Shown here: positions 8,623 to 17,447 of the stretch, piece after piece | Layout: each line of letters opens with the position of its first letter | How positions within the stretch are numbered: the stretch's first letter is position 1 | Source: Betaproteobacteria bacterium | GTDB taxonomy: Bacteria > Pseudomonadota > Gammaproteobacteria > Burkholderiales > Eutrophovitaceae | NCBI GenBank assembly: GCA_020354125.1 | Contig: CP070643.1 | Coordinates: 1,159,296-1,223,295, forward strand | Length of the DNA: 64,000 nt | Reading direction: 5' to 3' | The notes under the pieces: model-generated | Told to the model about the DNA's origin: nothing | The model's input: the letters and a program-made list of their open reading frames with translations, nothing else | Databases searched by the model: none | Translations under genes and position numbers: made by a program

Positions 8623-10392
8623 TCAGATCCCTACCGACCAGGTGGCAATTCGCATCCAGTCAATCAACCGATGGGTCAAAACCCAGACTAGCGGCCTCTG
8701 ATCGACAGAAATGCGAGCAACACCGTGCAGGCCAGGACGCATCGATACGAGTGATTCATCGAGCTCACACTCGACCTCAAAGAAGTTGCGGCCATCGCGA
8801 GCCGCAGCGACCGGCGATATGCGGGTGACGTCGAACTCGAAATTGCGACCAGGAATTGCGCCAAGCGCAAGATCTCCGGTCTGCCCAATGGTGATGTCGG
8901 CAATGTCGCGTTCGTCTACTTCCAGAATGAGGCGAAACTCATTCACGGGCGCGACCGTCACCAGCATGTCGCCGCGCCGAACTGGCGCACCTAGGCTCTG
9001 ACTAAGATCACCGATGATGACTACGCCATCGAAGGGAGATCGCACGTTGGCACGTGCCATCTGTTCTTCAACCAGCCCCAACTTTGCGCGCGCTTCGTCG
9101 GCAAGCGCCTGGCTGATAACAAACTCGCTGCGATCACCTCTTGCCAAGGCGGCCGGCGCGGCATTCTCGTGCTGCGCCAATTCACTTTGCCACTTGCGAT
9201 GTTCCAGCTCAAGATCTTCGCGCGCCAGTTCAACCAGCACTTGACCAGCACTGACCTGGTCACCGGGACGAACGTGCGCGTGCTCAAGATATCCGTCTGC
9301 CGGTGCAACGAGCGCGCGCTGTACGGCGCCTTCCAGCCGTGCTGGCGCACCGACGCGATAATCTGCACTCACGAAAAAACCTGCTGCCAGAAACAATATG
9401 CTGGCGATCGCGGAGCTCTTCGCGAAAACGTGTCCCGGCCCAAGGAATCTCTCGGCGACACGCAGAAAGGATTTCTTCAGGCGCCACTGCCATGGGCGTT
9501 CGCTTTCGCGCTTCAATCCGAGAACCGGCCCAACGATGCACATGATCTGCTCGTACTCAGCGACCTCTTGCATGCTGAATGGCGTCTCGCCAGCGCGCTC
9601 GATGGTGACCGCGCCAATGGCATGCCCGCGATCAACGATCGGAATGGAACACACCACACACGAATGGCGTTTCGCGAGTTGCGCCTGGGCGACGTTAATG
9701 CGAGGCCGATCGTCGGGAATGCCGGGATAAGCGACTGACGCGCCCTGTTCGATCGCCTCATCCATCGCGATTGACGTGATCCGGAAGACCTGTGCGTCTT
9801 CTTCGAAGTCTGCGAAATTGGATACAGCCTCAACCCGCGAGTACGCGCCATCGCGAAAACCAATCGCGACGTGATCGAGACGGAGAACGTTTGCCAGTTC
9901 GGTTGCAAGCGCCGTCGCCGCTTCCAGGAAATTCTCGTGTGTTAAAAGCGTCGCCTGGACCTGTAATACTCTCGCCGCGTCAGCAGTCGATCTCTGGTCA
10001 GCCTCGATCAGTAATGCGGTAGCGAATTTGTCCGCGACCTGCTCGAGTCCCGCAAGAGCTGACTGCGGGCTCTCCGAACTGTCCTGGTGCAATTCCAGCG
10101 CAATCGCCCCTACGGCTTTCTCGCCCATGCGTAGTGGCACTGACGCTACCGCCGGCGTCGGCTCACCGTCGGCTTCGGACTGTTCAGGCCCAAGGAGTAC
10201 CGGGGAGCGTTTACGCACCGATTCGGCCGCGGCTGTGACCAGGTCTTCCGGCCTCGCGGCATTGGCATCGACAACGGCAACAACATGCGGTGCCGAGTCA
10301 TCGGACTCACCGAGTGCTACGACACCTCCGGTCACTTCGGGTGAGTCGTCACAAAAATCGTCAAGCCATTCTTGTATGGGGGATGTCGGCAC
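8623..10392 (-). CDS. GAF-domain HlyD-family inner-membrane adaptor
   Basis: The protein has 589 aa and starts at GTG 10392, with no nearby ATG. The N-terminal half is cytoplasmic: a weak GAF-like segment (about 25-130) and a clearer GAF domain (about 153-292). One transmembrane helix follows at about 324-344, then a periplasmic HlyD module with a lipoyl half (LVAPADGYLEHAHVRPGDQV), a helical hairpin (about 385-445), the second lipoyl half (NVRSPFDGVVIIGD) and a beta-barrel. GAF domains bind small ligands, so this adaptor could gate export in response to a cytosolic signal; that is inference. It is the first gene of the five-gene minus-strand run. It shares its upstream region with a divergently transcribed GGDEF-EAL gene. 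Confidence 0.88.
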   Translation of the reverse strand: MPTSPIQEWLDDFCDDSPEVTGGVVALGESDDSAPHVVAVVDANAARPEDLVTAAAESVRKRSPVLLGPEQSEADGEPTPAVASVPLRMGEKAVGAIALELHQDSSESPQSALAGLEQVADKFATALLIEADQRSTADAARVLQVQATLLTHENFLEAATALATELANVLRLDHVAIGFRDGAYSRVEAVSNFADFEEDAQVFRITSIAMDEAIEQGASVAYPGIPDDRPRINVAQAQLAKRHSCVVCSIPIVDRGHAIGAVTIERAGETPFSMQEVAEYEQIMCIVGPVLGLKRESERPWQWRLKKSFLRVAERFLGPGHVFAKSSAIASILFLAAGFFVSADYRVGAPARLEGAVQRALVAPADGYLEHAHVRPGDQVSAGQVLVELAREDLELEHRKWQSELAQHENAAPAALARGDRSEFVISQALADEARAKLGLVEEQMARANVRSPFDGVVIIGDLSQSLGAPVRRGDMLVTVAPVNEFRLILEVDERDIADITIGQTGDLALGAIPGRNFEFDVTRISPVAAARDGRNFFEVECELDESLVSMRPGLHGVARISVDQRPLVWVLTHRLIDWMRIATWSVGI

Positions 10393-10789
10393 TTAGGACT
10401 TAAGATATTTGGTTCAAGTTGTAGGTTTTGGGTGCGAACGGAGTGAGTCCAATCACTCTCGTTTGTTACGTCTGATACAACCAAGACTTGAGCCAGGTAG
10501 CGCGTTCCGCGACGGAAAATGCGCTGCAAATTCAAGGGCCAAGAGATAGCCTTGGCCGGCGGCACGTGGCACCCGGCGCAACGCTGTCAATGTGATACAC
10601 GAATGGTCTTTTTGTGCCACTGCGTGGCTGCCGGAGACCCAATCAGGCCTTGCGTGAAACTTGCGTGCGACGCCTCCCAAGCTGGTTCACTTCTGTACCG
10701 GTGTTTCGCGCAAACAGTCACGGCTGACAAATGTGGCTCGTTTAAGGAATCACACCGGACTGACGATATTCCGAGAGCCTGAGGCCGTC
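10393..10789. other. Divergent promoter region between export operon and GGDEF-EAL gene
   Basis: This 397-bp gap separates two divergent starts (GTG 10392 on minus, ATG 10790 on plus). It holds a short inverted repeat at 10441-10458 and AT-rich segments on the operon side. Small ORFs here have no recognisable product. I cannot place a promoter with confidence. Confidence 0.5.
10441..10458. promoter_or_regulatory. Inverted repeat GAGTGA-n6-TCACTC
   Basis: The two 6-nt arms are perfect and separated by 6 nt (GTCCAA). The site is 49 bp upstream of the GAF-HlyD start, a normal distance for an operator or activator site of the export operon. A short stem-loop is the alternative reading. Confidence 0.35.
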
Positions 10790-13681
10790 ATGGAAAGCCA
10801 ACCAATGCAGCAGTCACACCCGGACATTGAAGCCGGCACGCTCAGTGCCGGCTCGATGACAGGACTGCATCATTGGCGGTGGTCACCCTTGTACACCGCG
10901 ATTGTCACTCTTATTGCAGGATGCGCGCTTGCCCTGCTGCTAGTACCGCGTTTCGCAAACCCCCTCGGCACAATCCACCAAGAGGCAATCACCCGACAAG
11001 CACAAGTCATTGGTGCCCGCGCGCTTGAGCGTCTGACAACAGCAGACAACCTGGTGCGCCTGGTCAGTGCGCGAGTCGAGTCGGATAAAACACTGTTCGA
11101 CGCAAGTTTGTTCAGCGCGTCGAACTCAGCAGTACTGGATACATTTACCGGAGTCGTCGTGCTGCGCGATGGTCAGGTCCCCACCATCATCAAAGGCGAT
11201 GTACAAACCATTGCGCGTCCCGACGCGGCAACGCTCAGCCACATTAACAACGGACACACTGCGCTCATTTCGCCGTACCCCGGTTCCGACCGAGGTCCGT
11301 CTCTAATGCGTTCACTTCATGTCGCTGATGTCGCGCAGCCAGGAATACTGGTCGTGGAATTGGCTCCCGGCTTCCTCTGGCGCGAGCGCTCCGAAGGGGG
11401 GGACAACGGCTACCAGATCTGCGTGCATGACGGTGCCGGCAATCCGGTCTTCTGCGATGAATCTCCAACGACGGCACATGTCGGTACCCAGCAATTGACG
11501 CCGCCCAACCGCGAGGAATTTTTCAAACAGTTTGACTCACAGGATCAACCAGGCGGACAGGCGTTGTTACCAATCGCACAAGAATACGGTGGGCAAGACT
11601 GGATCGTGACGGTTAGGCCGCCTAATGCAGAATCAGGCGTGGTGCCGCGAGATGTGTCCATGTTCTATATGGGCGCGGGCATGTTGTGCATGCTGGCGAC
11701 CCTGACGATGGCGTGGCTGGTGACTGGACGATCGACATTGATCGGCAACCGCGAGCAAGCTCGGCAGGGAGCTGCATCCAGCCCGGACGCGAGGCTACCG
11801 GTCCTAAGCCAGAAGGCCGCCGCGATATCCGACCATTCGCAGCTCGCCGCGACAACGCCGGACCAGGCATTGGAAGTACTCAAGCTATTTTCCGAGATAG
11901 ACCGTGCAATTCTCTCCGGCGCAGCATTCGAACGGATCACCGAAAGCGTATTTCCGCGTATTGCGGCGGCGTTACCGGGCGACGCCACGGCGCTCGCTTT
12001 GGTCTATGGGGACGATCCGAACAAGAGCAAGCTGATGATCATGGGCCCGGATGATCATCGCGAAGAATGCGCCATCAAAAGTGCCTTCGAAGCCCGTTCA
12101 ATATCCCGTGCCGCATCAATGCCGGACGGCGACTGGTTCATCAGTGCACCTGATGACGCGATTCTGGGACCACTTCACCAACTCGGGTTACGCGACTGCC
12201 TGTTACTGCCTGTGTACAAGGAGGGAGTCGCGGCAGGTGCGTTGATTGTTGCAAACCGTGATACACGCGCAATCAGTGGGCAAGCCCGGGCACTGGCACG
12301 TGACATCGCACACCGGCTCGGCGTGGCGTATACGTCATCCGTGCGTGGTCAGCAATTGATGTTTCATTCGCTGTACGATTCAACGACTGAGCTTCCAAAC
12401 CGGAAATACTTCGAGAGCCGTCTCAGCGAAGAGATCTCACGAGCCCGCCGTGAGTCTAGGCACCTCGCGCTGCTATTGGTCGATCTTGACGAATTCAAGA
12501 AGGTCAATGACTCCTTCGGGCACGAGGGTGGAGACATACTGCTTGAACAAACGTCAATGAGGATGAAGACCTGCCTGCGCACTGATGACCTGGTAGCACG
12601 GGTCGGCAGCGATGAATTCGGCGTGCTGTTGCCGACCATCTCTCAGGATACGGATGCCGCTGCAGTCGCGCAGAAGCTGATTGACACACTTGCCGAGCCT
12701 TACATACTTGGGGGCCGCGAACACCATCTTAGCGCGACGATTGGCGTAGCCGTGTTTCCGGAAGATGGCAAAAGCGCGCATTCGTTACTGCGTAGCGCCG
12801 ACTTCGCAATGCACGCCGCCAAGAGGGAGGGCGGCGCGACCTACTCAACCTTCGAAGCGCAAAGCAGTGCCCAGGCCAAGGATCAGGCGGCTCTGGCAAT
12901 GGACCTTCGGCAAGCGATCGCAAAGAGTGAGTTGACATTGTATTTTCAGCCGCAGATCGATTTGCGGCAGGGCGAGATTATCGGCGCCGAGGCACTGATT
13001 CGCTGGCAACATCACGCACGCGGCATGGTCATGCCGGGTGCATTCATCAGCATCGCGGAACAAACTGACCTAATCGAGCGCGTCGGCGAATTCGTCAGAC
13101 GCGAGGCCAGCGCGCAGTTTCGTCAGTGGGAACGCGAAGGAATGGCACCCATGCGTGTTTCGGTAAATATGTCGAGCCGAGAATTCAAACGCAACGACAT
13201 CGTCGACCGAATTGAGAACACGCTGATCGCGAGCGGACTACGGCCGTTCTCGCTCGAACTGGAGATTACCGAGAGCCTGCTTGTGGAAAGCTCGGAGCAG
13301 GTGCTCAATGCTCTGAAAGCACTCAGCGACCGCGGCGTGCGCATCGCAATCGATGACTTTGGCACCGGCTACTCGTCGATGGCTTACTTAAAAAACATTC
13401 CTTTCAACGTGCTCAAGATCGATCGTTCCTTCGTCAAGGACATTGGTGCAGAGGATGGCTCGGACTCAATCGTTAACGCCATCATCGGTGTTGCTCAGGG
13501 ACTTGGGAAAGAGATCGTGGCCGAAGGCATCGAGACTGAGACACAGCGTGCGTTTCTGGCAGAAAACGGTTGCGATATGGGTCAGGGTTACCTATGGAGC
13601 CGGCCGGTGCCGGCCGACGAATTCACCACGTTCGTTCGCAACTGGAATCAAACGGCTCGTCGCTTCGCCTCAATCGATTAG
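10790..13681 (+). CDS. Membrane GGDEF-EAL protein (c-di-GMP turnover) with periplasmic sensor
   Basis: I start the gene at ATG 10790 (GAGG just upstream), giving 963 aa; the longer frame adds 43 unlikely residues. Two membrane helices (about 31-51 and 290-312) flank a periplasmic sensor of about 240 residues with CHASE-like character. A GAF-like region (about 360-510), a GGDEF domain (about 525-680) and an EAL domain (about 700-955) follow. The GGDEF site reads GSDEF (near 606), so the second Gly is replaced and cyclase activity is uncertain. The EAL domain keeps EALIRW, ELEITESLL, IDDFGTGYSSM and EGIETE, so phosphodiesterase activity is likely. It is divergent from the giant-protein export operon, so it may tune adhesin display through c-di-GMP; that is inference from position. 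Confidence 0.92.
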   Translation: MESQPMQQSHPDIEAGTLSAGSMTGLHHWRWSPLYTAIVTLIAGCALALLLVPRFANPLGTIHQEAITRQAQVIGARALERLTTADNLVRLVSARVESDKTLFDASLFSASNSAVLDTFTGVVVLRDGQVPTIIKGDVQTIARPDAATLSHINNGHTALISPYPGSDRGPSLMRSLHVADVAQPGILVVELAPGFLWRERSEGGDNGYQICVHDGAGNPVFCDESPTTAHVGTQQLTPPNREEFFKQFDSQDQPGGQALLPIAQEYGGQDWIVTVRPPNAESGVVPRDVSMFYMGAGMLCMLATLTMAWLVTGRSTLIGNREQARQGAASSPDARLPVLSQKAAAISDHSQLAATTPDQALEVLKLFSEIDRAILSGAAFERITESVFPRIAAALPGDATALALVYGDDPNKSKLMIMGPDDHREECAIKSAFEARSISRAASMPDGDWFISAPDDAILGPLHQLGLRDCLLLPVYKEGVAAGALIVANRDTRAISGQARALARDIAHRLGVAYTSSVRGQQLMFHSLYDSTTELPNRKYFESRLSEEISRARRESRHLALLLVDLDEFKKVNDSFGHEGGDILLEQTSMRMKTCLRTDDLVARVGSDEFGVLLPTISQDTDAAAVAQKLIDTLAEPYILGGREHHLSATIGVAVFPEDGKSAHSLLRSADFAMHAAKREGGATYSTFEAQSSAQAKDQAALAMDLRQAIAKSELTLYFQPQIDLRQGEIIGAEALIRWQHHARGMVMPGAFISIAEQTDLIERVGEFVRREASAQFRQWEREGMAPMRVSVNMSSREFKRNDIVDRIENTLIASGLRPFSLELEITESLLVESSEQVLNALKALSDRGVRIAIDDFGTGYSSMAYLKNIPFNVLKIDRSFVKDIGAEDGSDSIVNAIIGVAQGLGKEIVAEGIETETQRAFLAENGCDMGQGYLWSRPVPADEFTTFVRNWNQTARRFASID

Positions 13682-13872
13682 AACAGAGAATTCTCCGCCA
13701 ATTCCATAGGTGCGACGCCACCAGGCACCGTGCAGGCTTCCCTGCGCTCTCTACCGCAATCTCTGGCCCAACGCCCCGCGTAAAAAAGGTCTACCATCTC
13801 GGCATCACACAATAACTAGCAACCACAAAAAAGACGATGTCGTTGCCGACACGTCATTCGGGAGGGAGACCA

Positions 13873-15186
13873 ATGAAGCCCAAAAGCATCCTTTCAGCGC
13901 TGTGCTTTCTGGCGATTGGTGCCTATGCATCATTCGCGACCGCGCAGGCGTTACCAATCGCAGAACCCGCGTCGCTAGGCCTGTCGGCGCAGAGACTGAA
14001 CAACATCAGCAGAATATTTGACACCCACATCAAAGAGGGAAAACTTCCGGGCGTGGTGTTCATGATTGCGCGTGACGGCAAGCTCGCCTACTCGGATGCA
14101 CTCGGCTTTCGCGACCCGGCAAAAAAGAAACCAATGGCGAAGGACGCGATCTTCCGCATCTACTCCATGACCAAACCGCTCGTTTCGGTTGCGGCCATGA
14201 TGTTAGTCGAAGACGGCGTGTTGCAGCTAACCGATCCGGTGTCGAAGTTTCTGCCATCGCTGAAGAACTTGCAGGTCAGCGTCGCAGACATCGACGCGCA
14301 ATTTGCCAAGACGACATACACCATGGTCCCGGCGCAGCGCGAGATGACGGTTCAGGACTTGTTGCGCCACAGTGCGGGTCTGGCATACGGCGAAATCAGC
14401 AACAATGTTCCCGTCAAAGAAGCCTACAAAAAAGCCCGGCTGGTTCGCGCAACGAAAAGCTTCGATATTCGTGACCTGACCCCGGCGCAACAGATCGCCG
14501 CGTTTTCGAACGCACCGCTCGCCCATCAACCGGGTACAGTCTGGGAATACAGTCTGGCGAGTGACCTGCTGGGCCGCGTGGTCGAAGCCGCTTCCGGTCA
14601 ACGCCTCGGCGATTTCCTTGAGCAACGCCTGTTCGTCCCCCTGAGAATGGCGGACACAGGCTTCTGGGTTGAGCGCAAGGATCTCAGCCGGATTGCCGAG
14701 CCACTGGCTACCGACGCTGAGGGCAACAAAACCCCGTTCCTGTTTGACGTCTCCAGCGTGCCGGCGAACGATTCCGGCGGCGCCGGTGCGGTGTCGACGG
14801 CAGCCGATTACCTGCGTTTTTCACAGATGCTGCTCAACGGCGGTAAGCTCGACGGTACACGCGTGATGAGCCGCAGTACGATTGCTCTCATGACGTCGGA
14901 TCATCTTGGCGATCGTATCGAGACCGCGTTGACACCGAGTGAATTGTTACTCGGCACACCGGGTTACACTTTTGGACTCGGTTTTGCGGTGCGCGAACAG
15001 CAAGGCATCGCTGGTGTCCCTGGCTCAGAAGGCGAGTTCACCTGGGGCGGATATGCCGGCACCTACTTCTGGATCGATCCAAAAGAGCGTATCGTCGCGG
15101 TCTACATGAGCCAGGCGCCGGGACCAACGCGCAGGTACTACCGCAAGTTGTTCAGGCAGCTTGTTTACGGGGCTATCACCGACTGA
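13873..15186 (+). CDS. Exported serine hydrolase, class C beta-lactamase/family VIII esterase fold
   Basis: The start is ATG 13873, preceded by GGGAGGGAG, which gives 437 aa. A signal peptide ending near ATAQA directs export. The catalytic SxxK motif is SMTK (in IYSMTKPLVSVAAM), followed by the YxN-equivalent YSLAS (in WEYSLASDLLGR) and a C-terminal WGGYAGT segment in place of KTG. The YSL and WGG forms are usual in family VIII carboxylesterases and EstB-like proteins rather than true cephalosporinases, so an esterase or transesterase acting on small esters in the periplasm is most likely. It lies upstream of an RraA-like gene in the same direction, with a 137-nt gap. No resistance role should be read from the sequence. 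Confidence 0.88.
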   Translation: MKPKSILSALCFLAIGAYASFATAQALPIAEPASLGLSAQRLNNISRIFDTHIKEGKLPGVVFMIARDGKLAYSDALGFRDPAKKKPMAKDAIFRIYSMTKPLVSVAAMMLVEDGVLQLTDPVSKFLPSLKNLQVSVADIDAQFAKTTYTMVPAQREMTVQDLLRHSAGLAYGEISNNVPVKEAYKKARLVRATKSFDIRDLTPAQQIAAFSNAPLAHQPGTVWEYSLASDLLGRVVEAASGQRLGDFLEQRLFVPLRMADTGFWVERKDLSRIAEPLATDAEGNKTPFLFDVSSVPANDSGGAGAVSTAADYLRFSQMLLNGGKLDGTRVMSRSTIALMTSDHLGDRIETALTPSELLLGTPGYTFGLGFAVREQQGIAGVPGSEGEFTWGGYAGTYFWIDPKERIVAVYMSQAPGPTRRYYRKLFRQLVYGAITD

Positions 15187-15323
15187 TATTTGCTCAAATC
15201 GATGTACGCTGCGACTATGCGCAACCTCACAACAAGCAGGCTCAATCAGGCCGCAATGGAAGATCGCATATCGAACGATTTTTTCTGGATGAACTGAAAA
15301 CAAGAAGACGACGGAGACGATGA

Positions 15324-16013
15324 ATGAACTTTCAGGATTTGTTTACGCATCTGCGTGAATTCGACACGCCTACCATCTGCAATGCGCTGGAGATTGCGAG
15401 CGGTTCGCGCGAACTTTCCAGCTTCACGCAACACACGTTGATCGCCGCATCGTCACACCTGCCAGCAATTGTCGGTTTTGCTCGCACCGCCAAGATCCGC
15501 TGCTCGACACCTTATGATCCGGCGCAGCGTAAACAGAATCGGGTCAGCTACTACGAGTACATTGCGGGCGGCCAGCAGCCATCGATCGCGGTCATCGAGG
15601 ACATTGACGAGCGGCCCGGTGTAGGTGCGTTCTGGGGCGAAGTCAATACGCACATCCACCGGGGGCTGGGATGCATCGGAACCGTAACAAACGGTTCGAT
15701 GCGCGACCTGGACGCGATGGATCCCGAATTTCAGTGCCTTGCCGGCTCCCTTTCTCCAAGCCATGCCTGGGTGCAGGTAGCAGAGATCGGCAAGCCAGTC
15801 GAAATCTTCGGTATGCGCGTCAGCCCCGGGCAAATCGTCCATGCAGACCGCCATGGCGCCGTGGTCATACCGCCTGAGTACCTGGAGAAATTGCCAGAAG
15901 CGATTGATCTGATGGCACGTCGCGAGAAAGTCCTGCTCGACGCGGCGAAACGCGACGGCTTCGACATCATTGCGCTGAAAGAAGCGATGTCCGAATCGGA
16001 AAAGCTACGTTAG
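15324..16013 (+). CDS. RraA-like / HMG-aldolase family protein
   Basis: The product has 229 aa. It shows the RraA/demethylmenaquinone methyltransferase-like fold: FDTPTICNALE at the N-terminus, the central GFWGE-equivalent (VGAFWGEVNTH), GCIGTVTNGSMRD and the conserved VHADRHGAVVIP segment. Family members are mostly 4-hydroxy-4-methyl-2-oxoglutarate or oxaloacetate-type aldolases/decarboxylases; a few act as RNase E inhibitors. With an aldolase (16621) and a thioesterase (17448) following, an enzymatic role in organic acid breakdown is more likely than RNase control. GGAG lies 7 nt before ATG 15324. A bidirectional terminator follows at 16070. Confidence 0.85.
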   Translation: MNFQDLFTHLREFDTPTICNALEIASGSRELSSFTQHTLIAASSHLPAIVGFARTAKIRCSTPYDPAQRKQNRVSYYEYIAGGQQPSIAVIEDIDERPGVGAFWGEVNTHIHRGLGCIGTVTNGSMRDLDAMDPEFQCLAGSLSPSHAWVQVAEIGKPVEIFGMRVSPGQIVHADRHGAVVIPPEYLEKLPEAIDLMARREKVLLDAAKRDGFDIIALKEAMSESEKLR

Positions 16014-16069
16014 CGACTTCTGTCCTGAACATAGCGCCGCCGGTTCGCTTCGGGACGCTCAAAGAACAA

Positions 16070-16093
16070 CGGGCACCCGAAGGTGCCCGTTTT
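16070..16093. terminator. Bidirectional Rho-independent terminator
   Basis: A perfect 8-bp stem CGGGCACC/GGTGCCCG closes on a CGAA (TTCG on the other strand) tetraloop. On plus it is followed by TTTTG, serving the RraA-like gene that ends at 16013. On minus it is followed by a T-rich TTGTTCTTT, serving the ydcH-like gene that ends at 16118. Confidence 0.85.
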
Positions 16094-16117
16094 GTAAAGC
16101 AGTGCTTTAAAGTGCTT

Positions 16118-16363
16118 TCAGTGTTGCGCGCCACGCAAAATGAAATAGATTTCGTCTTTCAACTTCAATCTCCGTTTCTTCATGTCTTCAAACTCGAAGT
16201 CCTGAAACGGTTTTTCATTCTCTTCGATGTCCACGATTGCCGCGTTAAGCTGTTCGTATTCTTCGATCAACTCTGCAAGGTGTGCGTCATGTGTCTTCAT
16301 TTCCTGCAGAGTCTGCTTGAACTCCGGGAATTCATGTTCAACGTCGTGTGGCTGTATATACAT
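16118..16363 (-). CDS. YdcH/DUF465 family small protein
   Basis: The product has 81 aa and is highly charged and helical, ending in the family signature of a Lys/Arg-rich stretch followed by LKDEIYFIL. The family (DUF465, YdcH/SlyX-like coiled coils) is widespread in proteobacteria and has no firmly known function. I choose ATG 16363 because GGAGG lies 9 nt upstream; the GTG two codons earlier would be too close to it. It stands alone and ends at the terminator at 16070-16093. Confidence 0.85.
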   Translation of the reverse strand: MYIQPHDVEHEFPEFKQTLQEMKTHDAHLAELIEEYEQLNAAIVDIEENEKPFQDFEFEDMKKRRLKLKDEIYFILRGAQH

Positions 16364-16620
16364 CGGCACTTTCCTCCGTCGTCAAATTCGGCTGCAGGAC
16401 GCAGCCGCAGTTCGAGCATACTCTTGAGTCAAATCGATCGCCAGCCTCTTTTTGCTCGATACCACTGCAGCATCAAAAAGACTAGAATTTTTATGATGTT
16501 AGAAAAATCTTTTCGCAGCGCAACATCGGGGTGCGGCTATAGCAAGGGCGAGGATGGCGTGCTATACGACCTGCGTGCCCCAGAAAACTTCAACCAGCGC
16601 TTGATACCACAGGAGTCAAT

Positions 16621-17403
16621 ATGACCACCATTACCAACCCGGCACGCGCGCGGCTCCGTCGCGACGAACTGGCCATTGGCATCGGAGTACGAGGCGTGCG
16701 CGGCGTCGAGGTCGCCTCAATCATGAAGACCGCCGGTTTCGACTGGCTGTTCATCGACCTGGAACACGGGGCAACGTCCGTCGAAACAGCGGCGTCGCTC
16801 TGCGTCGCTGCGCTCTCCGCAGGCATCGCCCCCTTGGTTCGCGTGCCGCAAGGGGAGCTGAACCTCGGGACACGTTGCCTCGATGCCGGCGCCCTCGGTA
16901 TCGTCATGCCTCACGTCGACACCGTTGAGCAGGCGCAGGCGATGGTGAAAGCGTTCAGGTTTGCGCCACAAGGCCATCGCTCTATCGCCGGCAACTATGC
17001 GCAACTTGGATTTGCCCCTGCCGCCGCAGCGGACGTGGTGAGCGCGTTCAATGAGTCAATATTGGTGGTGGCGATGATGGAAACGCCTCGCGCGATAGAG
17101 AACGCGGAGTCCATTGCAGCGATCCCGGGCATAGACGTGCTGCTGATGGGGACCAACGACTTGTGCCTCGAGATGGGCATACCCGGGCAGATCGACCACC
17201 CGCGCGTGACAGAAGCCATCGACCAAGTGGTATCGGCATGCCATAAGCATGGCAAATGGGCTGGTCTTGGTGGTGTTTACACCAAAGACCTGTTGCAGTC
17301 TTACATCGGTCGCGGCATGCGATTGATTCTGGCCGGAAATGACATCAGTCTGCTACTGAATGCGGCGAGCGGCCACGCCGAATTTGTGCGCGGCTGTAAA
17401 TAG
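16621..17403 (+). CDS. HpcH/HpaI family class II aldolase
   Basis: The product has 260 aa. The TIM-barrel aldolase motifs are present: FIDLEHGATS near residue 50, PLVRVPQG, the LDAGALGIVMPHVDT strand (metal-adjacent), QGHRSI and MMETPRAIENAESI with the metal-binding Glu. The family carries out metal-dependent retro-aldol cleavage of 2-oxo-3-deoxy or 4-hydroxy-2-oxo acids to pyruvate and an aldehyde. AGGAG sits 5 nt before the ATG. The substrate cannot be told from sequence. Neighbours (RraA-like aldolase, thioesterase) fit a small organic-acid catabolic group. Confidence 0.9.
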   Translation: MTTITNPARARLRRDELAIGIGVRGVRGVEVASIMKTAGFDWLFIDLEHGATSVETAASLCVAALSAGIAPLVRVPQGELNLGTRCLDAGALGIVMPHVDTVEQAQAMVKAFRFAPQGHRSIAGNYAQLGFAPAAAADVVSAFNESILVVAMMETPRAIENAESIAAIPGIDVLLMGTNDLCLEMGIPGQIDHPRVTEAIDQVVSACHKHGKWAGLGGVYTKDLLQSYIGRGMRLILAGNDISLLLNAASGHAEFVRGCK

Positions 17404-17447
17404 ACTCGCCAACCGCACTCAGATCACTCTCGCGCAAATAGATCAGA

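Noticed and set aside
1..10392. Interpreting the export operon as an ordinary type 1 secretion system
   Set aside because: No ABC exporter or TolC is encoded; SecA-like and M50 parts do not belong to type 1 systems.
13873..15186. Calling the serine hydrolase a beta-lactamase resistance gene
   Set aside because: The YSL and WGG motifs point to family VIII-type esterases and no ampR or resistance context is present.
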